Origin: Ramlibacter sp.
GTDB taxonomy: Bacteria > Pseudomonadota > Gammaproteobacteria > Burkholderiales > Burkholderiaceae_C
Assembly (NCBI GenBank): GCA_030695945.1
Contig: JAUYOG010000022.1
Span: 248,001 to 312,000 of the forward strand
DNA: 64,000 nt
Direction: 5' to 3'
The notes below the pieces were generated by a model that had not been told where the DNA came from, searched no databases, and worked only from the letters and a program-made list of their open reading frames with translations. The position numbers and the translations under genes are program-made. Positions 1 to 9,860 of the stretch are shown here, in pieces. Position 1 is the stretch's first letter. Each line of letters starts with the position of its first letter.

Positions 1-1514
1 GTGGATTCGGTGGTGTGCGCGCGGAAGCCTTCGTACCGGCCTTCCTCTTGCGCCCGGTCCATCACGCCGTTCACCAGCGCCATCAGCGCCGGCGCGACGC
101 GGTGCGTGTGGTCGCAGCTGAGCACATCGCCGCCCAGCGCCTCCCGGACGAAATCCTTGGCCGCATGGAACACCTGCGGCTCGGCGCGCCGGAACCGGTA
201 GATGCTCTGCTTGGGGTCGCCCACGATGAAGACGCTGGGCCGCTTGCCGGCCGCGCCGGCGTAGCTGCCCAGCCAGGCGTTCAGCGCCTGCCATTGCAGC
301 GGGTTCGTGTCCTGGAACTCGTCGATCAGGAGGTGGGCGGTGCTCGCGTCGAGGCGCTCCTGCACCCAGCCGGAGAGCACCGGGTCGGACAGCATGACCA
401 GCGCGGCCCGTTCGACGTCGTTCATGTCGATCCAGCCGCGCTCGCGCTTGAGCGCGCCGAACTGCGCGATGAGCAGCCGCGCGAGCCGCATGATGCGTTG
501 GTGGTGCAGCCAGGCCTCGTGCTGCGCGCGTGCGGCGCACAGCGCCTGCAACTCCGGCTCGGCCTCCTGCGCGGCCGGGAACTTGGCGAGGTTCGCGGTG
601 AGCCGGTCCTCGCCGGCCACGAAGAAGCCCTTGCGCAGCAGGCCGAGGCGCTCCTGCAGGCTATCGGTTTCGAAGGCGTCCACGATCAGTTGCGCGGCCT
701 TCTGCGGTGTCTTGTTCTTCTCCGCGCCGAGCACCCTCGCGCGGGCCAGCCATCGGCTTCGCGCAACGTCCCCATCCAGCGTCGCCTCGGGTTCATCGGC
801 GCTCGCGAACTGCGGAAACACCTCGTCGAACGGCTTCACCGAGGCTTCGACGACACCATGCGCGTCCGCAAGCGTGAACTCCACGCGCTTGGCCAGCGCT
901 GCATGCAGGGCCTTCTGGGTCTGGAACCGCCCGAATGCGGCCACCGATGCTTCGAAGTCCCGCCGCGCCAGCGCCTCGCCCGCGACGGCCGCGTGAAACC
1001 GCCGCCACACGAGGCCGACCGCCTCGCTGTCGTCTTCCAGCAGGTCGTAGTTGGCCGGCAGCTCCAGGGCCTCGAGCACGGACAGCGGCGCGCTGCGCAG
1101 CAGCGCCGCGAACCAGCTGTGGAACGTCCTCACCTGCACGGGCCGGCCGCTGGAAAGCAGGCGCGGGTACAGGTTCTTGAGCACTTCGCGCAACCCGGGC
1201 TGCGCCGGCAGGCCCCGATCGGCGAGTGCCTTGTCCAGCACTTCGGGCGGCGCCGACGCGAAGGTCTCCAGCCATTCGTGCAGGCGCTGGCGCATCTCGC
1301 CGGCGGCCTTCTTGGTGAAGGTGATCGCAAGGATTTCGTGCGGCTGCGCGCCGTCCAGCAGCGCGCGCAGGATCCGGGACACCAGCATCCAGGTCTTGCC
1401 CGCGCCCGCGCAGGCTTCCACCACGACGCTGCGTCGTGGGTCGCACGCGATGGCGTAGAAGCGCTCGCGCGCGATGCGTTCCCCGTTGAGTTCGTAGGCC
1501 AGTTCCGCGCTCAT
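1..1514 (-). CDS. addA: UvrD/AddA-type helicase-nuclease, N-terminal part (cut by window edge)
   Basis: ATP-dependent superfamily 1 DNA helicase subunit of a double-strand-break end-processing complex. The ATG at 1514 overlaps the upstream partner's stop (ATGA, 1511-1514), so the two are translationally coupled. My translation shows a Walker A motif (ACAGAGKT, residues 34-41), then motif Ia (AITFTKKAAGEMR), motif II (LLIDEFQDTNP, about residue 395) and motif III (GDPKQSIYRFR). About 504 codons are inside the window. The 2B/1B helicase parts and any C-terminal nuclease domain lie beyond base 1. The partner has an AddB-like nuclease with an Fe-S cysteine pattern, which favours AddA over RecB. 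Helicase identity is seen directly; the AddA assignment rests on context. Confidence 0.85.
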   Translation of the reverse strand, partial: MSAELAYELNGERIARERFYAIACDPRRSVVVEACAGAGKTWMLVSRILRALLDGAQPHEILAITFTKKAAGEMRQRLHEWLETFASAPPEVLDKALADRGLPAQPGLREVLKNLYPRLLSSGRPVQVRTFHSWFAALLRSAPLSVLEALELPANYDLLEDDSEAVGLVWRRFHAAVAGEALARRDFEASVAAFGRFQTQKALHAALAKRVEFTLADAHGVVEASVKPFDEVFPQFASADEPEATLDGDVARSRWLARARVLGAEKNKTPQKAAQLIVDAFETDSLQERLGLLRKGFFVAGEDRLTANLAKFPAAQEAEPELQALCAARAQHEAWLHHQRIMRLARLLIAQFGALKRERGWIDMNDVERAALVMLSDPVLSGWVQERLDASTAHLLIDEFQDTNPLQWQALNAWLGSYAGAAGKRPSVFIVGDPKQSIYRFRRAEPQVFHAAKDFVREALGGDVLSCDHTHRVAPALMALVNGVMDRAQEEGRYEGFRAHTTES

Positions 1515-4030
1515 GTCCACCAATCCCTGCGGCACAGGCCACGCGCGGCGCAGAACTCGCAGGCGACGCCCTCGCCGAGCGCCGGCATTCGGGCGCCCCC
1601 GGCGACGCGGCCGAGGTCGTCCAGGATGCCTTCGGCCAGCAGCTGCCGTGCCTCGATGATGGCTTTCTGCTCGAAATCCCTCGTCTTGCCGCGCTCGCCG
1701 ACATTCACATAGGCGGCCCGAAGGTCGCCGATATCCAGCAGCGCGGCGTAGAACGGAAGCTGCGTGTCCTCGCCGGGCGTCTTGACGCGCTCGGCCGTCT
1801 TGCCCTCCGCTTCGGTCTTGTAGTCCATCACCATCAGGCTGCCGTCGGGCAGGCGGTCGATGCGGTCGATGCGCCCGACCAGCTTGACGGGGCCGAGCTG
1901 CATCTCGTGCTCGCGCTCCGCCGCCTCGAACACGGCTCCCGATGCCTCGTGCTTTTCCAGCCAGGCGAGGTAGCCGTCGCGCACCTGCGGCCAGGCAGCG
2001 GCGAACGGCAGGAATTCGCCCTCCTCCAGGCCCTGCGCCCGGGTGACTTCTTCGGCCGTGATGTCGAGCAGCCGGGCGCGGGCCGGGCCGTGCGGCTCGG
2101 GGCTGGCGCGCAGCGCCTCGTGGAACGTGCCGAGCACCTTGTGCAGCCAGTTGCCGAAATCGCGCTTGTCGAGCTCGGTGTCGATCTCGGCCGCCTCCTG
2201 CAGCCCGAGCTGCCGGAGCGCGAAGAAACGATAGGGGCAGCGCCGCAGGTCCTCATAGGCACTGGCGGACAACTGCGACAGCGGCAGTGGCGCGCCGTCC
2301 GGCAGCGGCTTGGCCACGGGCAGCGCGGTCACCGCGCGCTCGTCGCGCGGATCGGAGGCGAAGTCGCCGCGCCCCTCCAGCTCCAGCGAGCGCACCAGGC
2401 TGCTGGCCAGCACGGGCTCGCCGCTGTCGTCGCTGGCGCGCCACAGCACATCGCAATGCGGGGCCCGGAGGGCACTGCGCCAGCCGTCGCGCCGCTCCCG
2501 CTCCAGCGCTTCGCGTGACGGCAAGCCGAGCATGTCTCGTTGCGCGGCGGTCCAGGGGCCTTGCGGCTCCGGCGAGGGCGCCAGGCGCACCTCGTCGCAC
2601 CCGGCCAGCACCACGGCCGCCACGTCGCGCCCCAGCAGCTGGTTGAACGGCAGGATCATGACCTGCTCGCTGTCCGGGTTCTCCGGCTTGAACGTCGCCG
2701 CCTCCAGCGCCTCGTTGGCCCACCCGGTGAAGTCGGCCAGGCTGAACCGATGCGCGGCTTGCGGCAGCTGCTGCCATTGCGCCTGCATGTCCTCGTGCAG
2801 TCCGAGCGTTTCCAGCACGCGCACGCCGGCGGCATCCGACTCCAGCCGCGGCCAGTGCCCGCACGCCTGCAGCAACTCACGCGCTGCCTGCAGCCACGCG
2901 GGCAAGGTACGGGCGCGCTGCATCGGCTCTCGCCAGGCGTCGGCCTGGTCGACCAACGCGCGCCATTTCGCGCCGTCATCGGATCGGAGCGAGGCAACGG
3001 CTCGCCACTCGCGCAGCCCTTCGCGGCGGACACGCCGCTCGAGCGCCGATGCGGTGGCCGGCGCGACAGCCGGCACGTTCTTCAACCAGTCCAGCACGGC
3101 GTCGCTGCCGGCGTTCCATGCGCACGCCCGCAAGGCGCCCATCACGTGCGCGGCCGCCCGTGTCGTGGAGAGCTTCCAGCCGGTTTCGTCGCGGATGCCG
3201 ATGCCGCGCGCGCCGACCATGGCACGCACGCGCCGGGTCAGCACACGGTCGATGGCCGCGAGGGCCACGGGCACGCGCCCGGCTTCGACGTGGCGCATCA
3301 CGCAGGCCGCGGCCATTTCGGCCTCGTGCGAGGGGTCGGCAGCCTGGTACAGGGCAATCGCACCCCACGGCGCATCGCCATCGAGGGCGAGCCGTTCGGC
3401 CTTGTCGCCGACGATCTTCGAGATCGCCTGCGCGATCGGGTCGGGCGCCAGGCCTTCGAGGACGACCAGCAGGTCGATGTCGCGCAGCAACGCGCGATCC
3501 AGCAAGGCATCGGTCGCATAGGCGGAGGCTGCGGCCCATTCCACCGCGATGCGGCCCACGGCGGCTTCCAGCTGGAGGGCCTGTGCCTCCGCCCCGAGTG
3601 CGGCAGCCGCGCGCGCGCGCACGGCCCACGCCTGCCGTTCGGCCGGGACGATGGCGGCCGCGATGCCGGCCAGCTGCCATGCCGCCTCCACGAGGCGGCC
3701 CGCGAGCAGTTCCGCACGCGCGCCGAGCCCCGCCGCCTGCAACCATGCGCGCGCGGTCAACAAGTCGCGGCCCATGTCGAATCCGAGGTCGTCGTTCCCC
3801 GGCACGAAACCGGATTTGCCGGCCCAGTTCATCGTGGTCTCGAACCGGGGGGCGAACCCGTCGGGAACCTGGGCGGCCCACTGCCGGCGCGCCACGGCCA
3901 TCAGCTGCGCGTAGGGGACGAGAACGACGGTGCGCGCGGGGTGCGCCGCATGCTGAGCCAGCAGCTCGCGCAGCGCGGCGACGAGTCTGGGCCAGCGGCC
4001 GGACTCATGCGTTTGTCCTATCGCGCTCAT
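1511..4030 (-). CDS. addB: AddB-like PD-(D/E)XK nuclease family protein
   Basis: Predicted second subunit of the AddAB helicase-nuclease that resects double-strand breaks before RecA loading. It is 839 residues. The N-terminal two thirds look like a degenerate helicase core, starting with an ARTVVLVPYAQL strand and showing no good Walker A. The C-terminal third carries the RecB-type nuclease signature: GRIDRIDRLPDG, then VMDYKTEAEGK with catalytic Asp and Lys, then the QLPFYAALL helix. Four cysteines expected to hold the AddB iron-sulfur staple are present: one in RRCPYRFFALRQ and three in CEFCAARGLC near the C-terminus. It is the first gene of the pair and overlaps addA by 4 nt. No clear Shine-Dalgarno precedes the chosen ATG. 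Confidence 0.82.
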   Translation of the reverse strand: MSAIGQTHESGRWPRLVAALRELLAQHAAHPARTVVLVPYAQLMAVARRQWAAQVPDGFAPRFETTMNWAGKSGFVPGNDDLGFDMGRDLLTARAWLQAAGLGARAELLAGRLVEAAWQLAGIAAAIVPAERQAWAVRARAAAALGAEAQALQLEAAVGRIAVEWAAASAYATDALLDRALLRDIDLLVVLEGLAPDPIAQAISKIVGDKAERLALDGDAPWGAIALYQAADPSHEAEMAAACVMRHVEAGRVPVALAAIDRVLTRRVRAMVGARGIGIRDETGWKLSTTRAAAHVMGALRACAWNAGSDAVLDWLKNVPAVAPATASALERRVRREGLREWRAVASLRSDDGAKWRALVDQADAWREPMQRARTLPAWLQAARELLQACGHWPRLESDAAGVRVLETLGLHEDMQAQWQQLPQAAHRFSLADFTGWANEALEAATFKPENPDSEQVMILPFNQLLGRDVAAVVLAGCDEVRLAPSPEPQGPWTAAQRDMLGLPSREALERERRDGWRSALRAPHCDVLWRASDDSGEPVLASSLVRSLELEGRGDFASDPRDERAVTALPVAKPLPDGAPLPLSQLSASAYEDLRRCPYRFFALRQLGLQEAAEIDTELDKRDFGNWLHKVLGTFHEALRASPEPHGPARARLLDITAEEVTRAQGLEEGEFLPFAAAWPQVRDGYLAWLEKHEASGAVFEAAEREHEMQLGPVKLVGRIDRIDRLPDGSLMVMDYKTEAEGKTAERVKTPGEDTQLPFYAALLDIGDLRAAYVNVGERGKTRDFEQKAIIEARQLLAEGILDDLGRVAGGARMPALGEGVACEFCAARGLCRRDWWT

Positions 4031-4153
4031 AGGGGAAAGGGGGCCGTCGGTAGCGGACGCGGGGACTTGGTTTCTGTCACAATTCCCTCACTGTACTTGC
4101 ACAGCCGATGCACCAGCGCACGGCACCGCCCATAGCCCAAAGGAATTCAAACC

Positions 4154-4486
4154 ATGGCAAGCGACCTGATCAAGCACATTTCCGACGCAACGTTCGAAGC
4201 CGACGTCCTGAAAGCCGACAAGCCGGTGCTGGTGGATTACTGGGCCGAATGGTGCGGCCCCTGCAAGATGATCGCCCCGATCCTGGACGAAGTCTCCGCC
4301 ACCTACCAGGGCAAGCTGCAGATCGCCAAGATGAACGTCGACGAGAACCGCGACATCCCGGCCAAGTTCGGCATTCGCGGCATCCCCACGCTCATGCTGT
4401 TCAAGGATGGCCAGCTGGCGGCCACCAAGGTTGGCGCGATGAGCAAGGCGCAGCTCACGGCCTTCATCGACCAGCAACTGGCTTGA
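4154..4486 (+). CDS. trxA: Thioredoxin 1
   Basis: Cytosolic dithiol-disulfide reductant of 110 residues, the normal length for TrxA. The active site WCGPCK is at residues 33-38, the downstream cis-proline segment reads [14 protein letters not shown], and the buried Asp (LVDYWAEW) is in place. An AAAGGAA ribosome-binding site lies 7-8 nt before the ATG. It is followed by rho on the same strand, a common betaproteobacterial pairing. A palindromic repeat element separates the two, so rho probably has its own promoter. Confidence 0.97.
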   Translation: MASDLIKHISDATFEADVLKADKPVLVDYWAEWCGPCKMIAPILDEVSATYQGKLQIAKMNVDENRDIPAKFGIRGIPTLMLFKDGQLAATKVGAMSKAQLTAFIDQQLA

Positions 4487-4490
4487 GATG

Positions 4491-4585
4491 GTCATTGCGG
4501 GCGTGACCCGCAATCCATGGCCGATCCCGAGACGTGATGGGTGCCGGGGTGCTGCAGCCCGGCCCTGTTCCGGGGCCGGCATGAC
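4491..4585. repeat. GTCAT...ATGAC palindromic intergenic element, copy 1
   Basis: Begins 5 nt after the trxA stop. It starts with GTCAT and ends with ATGAC. Inside are two hairpins: ATTGCGGG-CGTGA-CCCGCAAT (perfect 8-bp stem) and CCGGCCC-(7 nt)-GGGCCGG near the right end. A second element with the same ends and the same ATTGCGGG stem lies at 30635-30693, and a decayed left half is near 60740. This looks like a REP-type dispersed repeat that can fold in the trxA mRNA tail. Confidence 0.7.
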
Positions 4586-4611
4586 ACATTCCCCGGTTTT
4601 TCCTGCATAAT
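4581..4611 (+). promoter_or_regulatory. Candidate rho promoter
   Basis: ATGACA at 4581-4586 (5 of 6 matches to the -35 consensus) and CATAAT at 4606-4611 (5 of 6 to the -10), with a long 19-bp spacer. They sit 120 nt before rho and would give a leader of about 115 nt. The spacer is not ideal and the -35 overlaps the end of the palindromic repeat, so this is tentative. Confidence 0.35.
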
Positions 4612-4732
4612 CCCCTTCAGTTCACCGATCCGCTACCCGCGGGCCGGTTCGAGTTTCCCGGCTTGTGAGGCATTCTCGCCTCGCAACATACCTCCCCCAA
4701 GACCCGACAAGAGCTCCGCCAGGAGTACCTCC

Positions 4733-5998
<1,266 letters not shown>

Positions 5999-6019
5999 GC
6001 CCCCGCGCAGCCTCTTACT

Positions 6020-7639
6020 TCAGTAGAGGCTGAAGCCGTCGGACACGCCGATGAGCGTGATCGCAGCGGCAGTGCTCGTCGGCGTCACCGCCGCGGCGAT
6101 CGCCATACCCTGCGTGATGCTGTCCTGCGAGGTGTTGTAGACCAGCCCCTGGTCGATCGCGAAGGTCTTGCCGACGGCGATCTTGTTGTCCAGCAGGTCG
6201 GCCACGTAGCCGAAATCCGCACGGCCCTTGAACGAGTGGGCCGAACCCAGGATGCTCGACACCAGGGTGCCGCGGCTCGAGTGGCCCGAGGCCAGCTCGT
6301 TGCTCCAGAAGGCCAGGCCGCCGGCATCGGGCTGCGAGCGGCCCAGGACGTTCCGGTACACCACCGTGACGAAATCCGCGTCGCTCATGCTGGCCGAATA
6401 GCCGGTGAGGTCGCCGAACTGCACGGCCGCGCCATAGAACGCCTCGCCGATCCGGTCGAGCGACTGGCCGGCCCCGAGCTGGCCGATCCAGAAAACCATG
6501 CCGTCGGCGTCGGGCACCCGGTTGATGTACGCGATGTACAGCTCGATCAGCGAATCCAGCTGTGCCTCGGTGATGGTATGCGCGATGGCGCCCACGGTCA
6601 GGTTGACGCTCGTGACGGCGAATTGCAGGCGTTCGACATTCAGCAGTGAATCGGTCCCGTCCGTCCCGGCATTGGCACTGATGGTGTAGCCCGTGGCGGT
6701 GGACGTGATGGTGTAGCTGCCGCGCCCGCCGCCGTACAGCGCGGTGTCGATGCCGGCGCCGCCGTCGATACTGTCGTTGCCGGCGCCACCGGTGATGGAC
6801 TGGCCGCCGGCCCCGCCGGTGAGCGCGTTCGCGCCGCTGGTGCCGGTCAAGTCGTTGTCGATGATGGTCACGTTGCCGGTAGCAAAGCCGAGGCTCGCGT
6901 TGACCGGATCGAAAATGCGGATGCCGAAGTTCTCGTTGACCTCCATCGCCTGGTCATCGATGAGCAGGTTGCCGAGCGTGACCGTCACGGAGGTGACGCC
7001 GGGCGCGAAAACCACCTCGCGTTCCGTGACGGCGTTGAAGTCCTTGGCCACTCCCGATGATGTTGCGGCGCCGTCCTGCGTGGAGAGGAGAACCGTGGAC
7101 TGCAGTCCGATGTCCGTGCCGCTTCGCGTCAGCGTGATCGTGATGCCGCCACCGTCTTCAGGCGAGCTGCCGGTATAGGTATCGATGGAAACGACCGGCG
7201 GCGGAACGTAGGTGCCGATGGTGGACCTGGCTTCGAAGAGGTCCCGATACTGGTACCCCCCCGCTGTCTGGAAATCGATGTAGTAAGCCAGTCCCACATT
7301 CAGGGAATACTGCCCGTTGGTCACGCTCAAGGTACCGCCGAGATTGACCTGATTCGCACCGGCGTTCAAGCTGATCAGCCAGGGACCGCTGGTCGACGAC
7401 GCCTCCCCGCTCGGCCCCGAGCCGGGAGTCCCGGTGACTACCCCTGAAAGGCTGATGCTCCCGCTGGTCGAGGCGAAGGGATATGTGTCGGCGTAGGTGC
7501 CGTTAAAGGTCCACGAACCGGACAAACTCCCGTCGCTGTTGCCGGTGATTCGGGCCGTGAAAGCCCCGCTGGTGCTGAGGGTGCCGTCTGAGCCGGAGAC
7601 AGTGCCGCTGAAATACCGGGTCGCGAAACTCACGTGCAT
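6020..7639 (-). CDS. Secreted-type Calx-beta / RTX repeat / DUF4214 protein
   Basis: A 539-residue Gly/Ser/Thr-rich protein with no N-terminal signal peptide, consistent with type I secretion, though no exporter genes are nearby. In order: a beta-rich N-terminus (1-130), a Calx-beta-like domain (about 145-260, ending VTIIDND), hemolysin-type Ca-binding nonapeptides (GGAGNDSIDGGAGIDTA, about 270-295), a short beta block common after RTX repeats, and a C-terminal DUF4214 region (about 350-500) with two YIAYINRVPDADGMVFW / VYRNVLGRSQPDAGGLAFW-type repeats. GGAGGGG lies a few nt before the ATG. It interrupts the usual rho-rpmE2 neighbourhood and is visibly less GC-rich than its neighbours, suggesting accessory origin. 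The substrate or role (adhesion, matrix, surface layer) is unknown. Confidence 0.75.
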   Translation of the reverse strand: MHVSFATRYFSGTVSGSDGTLSTSGAFTARITGNSDGSLSGSWTFNGTYADTYPFASTSGSISLSGVVTGTPGSGPSGEASSTSGPWLISLNAGANQVNLGGTLSVTNGQYSLNVGLAYYIDFQTAGGYQYRDLFEARSTIGTYVPPPVVSIDTYTGSSPEDGGGITITLTRSGTDIGLQSTVLLSTQDGAATSSGVAKDFNAVTEREVVFAPGVTSVTVTLGNLLIDDQAMEVNENFGIRIFDPVNASLGFATGNVTIIDNDLTGTSGANALTGGAGGQSITGGAGNDSIDGGAGIDTALYGGGRGSYTITSTATGYTISANAGTDGTDSLLNVERLQFAVTSVNLTVGAIAHTITEAQLDSLIELYIAYINRVPDADGMVFWIGQLGAGQSLDRIGEAFYGAAVQFGDLTGYSASMSDADFVTVVYRNVLGRSQPDAGGLAFWSNELASGHSSRGTLVSSILGSAHSFKGRADFGYVADLLDNKIAVGKTFAIDQGLVYNTSQDSITQGMAIAAAVTPTSTAAAITLIGVSDGFSLY

Positions 7640-7715
7640 TCCCCTCCGGCGAGAATGGGTTTCGCCGAAAACCAGTATGCTCCCTGCATGCGAAGCCCTG
7701 CCGTTGCTTTCCAGC

Positions 7716-7721
7716 TATAAT
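7716..7721 (+). promoter_or_regulatory. Candidate rpmE2 -10 element
   Basis: Perfect TATAAT 68 nt upstream of the rpmE2 ATG, in the divergent gap with the DUF4214 gene. I see no convincing -35 at 16-18 bp spacing. Confidence 0.4.
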
Positions 7722-7789
7722 CACAGGCTTTTCGCGGAAAGTACCCCGGAATTGTCCGGCGCGGCTACCGCAACGACCCAAGGAAGATC

Positions 7790-8080
7790 ATGAAAGAAGG
7801 CATTCACCCCAATTACCGCGACGTCCTGTTCGTGGACCTGTCCAACGGTTTCAAGTTCGTGACGCGTTCGTGCGCGCAGACCAAGGAAATGGGCAAGACC
7901 GACGACGGCCGCGAACTGCCGATGTTCAAGCTGGATACCTCCAGCGAGTCGCACCCGTTCTATACCGGCACGCAGAAGTCGGTCAACGACATGGGCGGCC
8001 GCGTGGACAAGTTCTTCAAGAAGTTCGGCAAGTCGGCCGCCGCCAAGGCCGAAGAAGCCGAGAAGGCCGCCGCCAAGTAA
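7790..8080 (+). CDS. rpmE2: Type B 50S ribosomal protein L31
   Basis: Ribosomal large-subunit bridge protein of 96 residues. It begins MKEGIHPNYRDVLFVD and lacks the four zinc-binding cysteines of the type A (RpmE) form; the only cysteine is in TRSCAQTKE. In bacteria with both forms the zinc-free type B usually replaces the type A under zinc limitation, but I see no Zur-like site here and this may be the sole L31. The C-terminal tail is Ala/Lys/Glu-rich. Its own AAGGA ribosome-binding site and a strong downstream terminator suggest a single-gene transcript. Confidence 0.95.
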   Translation: MKEGIHPNYRDVLFVDLSNGFKFVTRSCAQTKEMGKTDDGRELPMFKLDTSSESHPFYTGTQKSVNDMGGRVDKFFKKFGKSAAAKAEEAEKAAAK

Positions 8081-8101
8081 GCCGCGTCTTCGCCGCAACG
8101 C

Positions 8102-8137
8102 AGGGCAGCCCGGGCAACCGCGCTGCCCTTGTTTTTT
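8102..8137 (+). terminator. Intrinsic terminator after rpmE2
   Basis: AGGGCAGC (8102-8109) pairs perfectly with GCTGCCCT (8122-8129) across a 12-nt loop, followed by TTGTTTTTT. It begins 21 nt after the rpmE2 stop. Confidence 0.8.
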
Positions 8138-8157
8138 GGGGCCTCGCCTCGCGGGCC

Positions 8158-8163
8158 CATAAT
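8158..8163 (+). promoter_or_regulatory. -10 element immediately before the glycosyltransferase start
   Basis: CATAAT lies just 8 nt before the GTG start at 8172, which has no Shine-Dalgarno. A transcript from here would be leaderless or nearly so. The -35 region is weak. Confidence 0.35.
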
Positions 8164-8171
8164 CGCGCGCA

Positions 8172-9860
8172 GTGAACCAGCCGACCCCCGCCATCGTCGC
8201 CCAGGATGCCGTTCGCCGGCTGCCGCGCATCGCGCTTCTTCTGTTCTGCGTGGCCTACGTGGTGCCGGGGTTCATCGGGCGCGAACCCTGGAAGAACGCG
8301 GACATCACGGCGTTCGGCTACATGTACGAACTGGCCACCGGCGGCGCGTCGTGGCTTGCGCCGCAGTTGCTGGGCCAGCCTCCCGAGTTCGACGCGCTGC
8401 TGCCCTACTGGCTGGGCGCGTGGGCGATGCAGGCCGCCCCGGCCTGGGTGGTCCCCGATTTCGCCGCCCGGCTCCCTTTCGCCCTCCTGCTCGCCTTGAC
8501 ACTGGCGGCCACGTGGTACGGCGTCTACTCGCTGGCCCGCAGCCCGCGGGCCCAACCGGTGCCCTTCGCGTTCGGCGGCGAGGCCAGCCCGGCCGATTAC
8601 GCCCGGGCCATGGCCGACGGCGGGCTGCTCGCATTGATCGCCTCCCTGGGCCTCGCGCAGCTGTCGCACGAGACGACACCGGCCCTCGCGCAACTGGCTT
8701 TCACTGCACTGGCCTTCTTCGCGATCGCCGCGCTACCGCGGCGGCCCGGCGTCGCCATCCCCTGCCTGTTCGCCGGGTTGGCCGGCCTGGCCCTGAGCGG
8801 GGCGCCGGCCATGGCCGTGCTCTTCGCCGCCGGCGGCGTGGTCGTGAACCTGTTCGACGGGGATGGCGAAGCCGAGGAGGCGTCCCTGGGCCGCTGGAAA
8901 GCCGCCGCCGTGTCGGCAGCGGCGCTGGCCATCGTGGCGGCGCTCGCGACCTGGTTCGATGCCTGGCAGTGGCGCGTGGTGGACGGCTTCGCGCGCGACT
9001 GGCGCTCGATCGGCCGGCTGCTGCTGTGGTTCACGTGGCCGGCATGGCCGCTGGCGCTGTGGACGCTTTGGCGCTGGCGCCGCCAGCTCGTGAGCCGCCA
9101 TGTGGCCCTGCCGCTGTGGTTCCTGGCCGTCTCGATCGCCACCACGGTGGCCACGCCCTCCTCCGACCGCTCGTTGCTGCTGGGCCTGCCGGCGCTCGCC
9201 GCGCTGGCCGCTTTTGCGCTGCCCACCCTGAGCCGCAGCGTCGGCGCGCTCATCGACTGGTTCACGCTGCTGTTCTTCAGCGGCTGCGCCTTCATCATCT
9301 GGGTGATCTGGATCTCGCTGCAGACCGGCGTGCCGGCCAAGCCGGCTGCCAACGTGGCCAAGCTGGCGCCGGGCTTCGAGCCGAGCTTCTCCGCGCTGGC
9401 GTTCGTCGCTGCCCTGGCCGCGACGCTGGCATGGGCCTGGCTGGTGAAGTGGCGCACGGGCCGGCATCGGTCCGTGATCTGGAAGAGCCTGGTGCTGCCC
9501 GCCGGCGGGGCGGCGCTGTGCTGGCTGCTGCTCATGACGCTGTGGCTGCCGGTGCTGGATTTCGCACGAAGCTACACGCCCGTGGTGCGCGGGGTTGCGC
9601 GGCACATCGACCGGCCCGGATGCGTCGAAACATTCGGCCTGAGCCGCGCGCAAGCCGCCGCCTTCCGCTATCACGGGCAGCTGGACATGCGGCTTGCCTC
9701 ACGGGAAGGCAACTGTCCGTGGCTCCTGGTGACGTCCGACCTGCAACCGGCCGTGTCGGTCGCGCTGGACATGCGGCGCTGGCGGCTCGTCGCCAGCATC
9801 CGCCGGCCCGTGGATGCCCATGACAACGTGCTGCTTTACCGGAGGACGGCCGTCCAGTGA
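8172..9860 (+). CDS. Polytopic membrane glycosyltransferase (GT39/ArnT-like)
   Basis: A 562-residue inner-membrane protein with about ten hydrophobic helices and a short soluble C-terminal domain (about 480-562). The first periplasmic loop reads VPGFIGREPWKNADITAF. This matches the acidic loop of ArnT/PMT-type lipid-linked sugar transferases, although the usual Asp-Glu is here Asn-Ala-Asp. The donor is probably a polyprenyl-phosphate sugar and the acceptor is unknown. The start is GTG at 8172. Its stop overlaps the GTG start of the MATE gene (GTGA, 9857-9860), so the two are coupled. Family membership is from overall architecture, not a clean catalytic motif. Confidence 0.7.
   Translation: MNQPTPAIVAQDAVRRLPRIALLLFCVAYVVPGFIGREPWKNADITAFGYMYELATGGASWLAPQLLGQPPEFDALLPYWLGAWAMQAAPAWVVPDFAARLPFALLLALTLAATWYGVYSLARSPRAQPVPFAFGGEASPADYARAMADGGLLALIASLGLAQLSHETTPALAQLAFTALAFFAIAALPRRPGVAIPCLFAGLAGLALSGAPAMAVLFAAGGVVVNLFDGDGEAEEASLGRWKAAAVSAAALAIVAALATWFDAWQWRVVDGFARDWRSIGRLLLWFTWPAWPLALWTLWRWRRQLVSRHVALPLWFLAVSIATTVATPSSDRSLLLGLPALAALAAFALPTLSRSVGALIDWFTLLFFSGCAFIIWVIWISLQTGVPAKPAANVAKLAPGFEPSFSALAFVAALAATLAWAWLVKWRTGRHRSVIWKSLVLPAGGAALCWLLLMTLWLPVLDFARSYTPVVRGVARHIDRPGCVETFGLSRAQAAAFRYHGQLDMRLASREGNCPWLLVTSDLQPAVSVALDMRRWRLVASIRRPVDAHDNVLLYRRTAVQ

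Noticed and set aside
15-1712. A 565-codon plus-strand frame at the left end
   Set aside because: It is antisense to addA, whose helicase motifs are clear on the minus strand in a frame that runs off the window.
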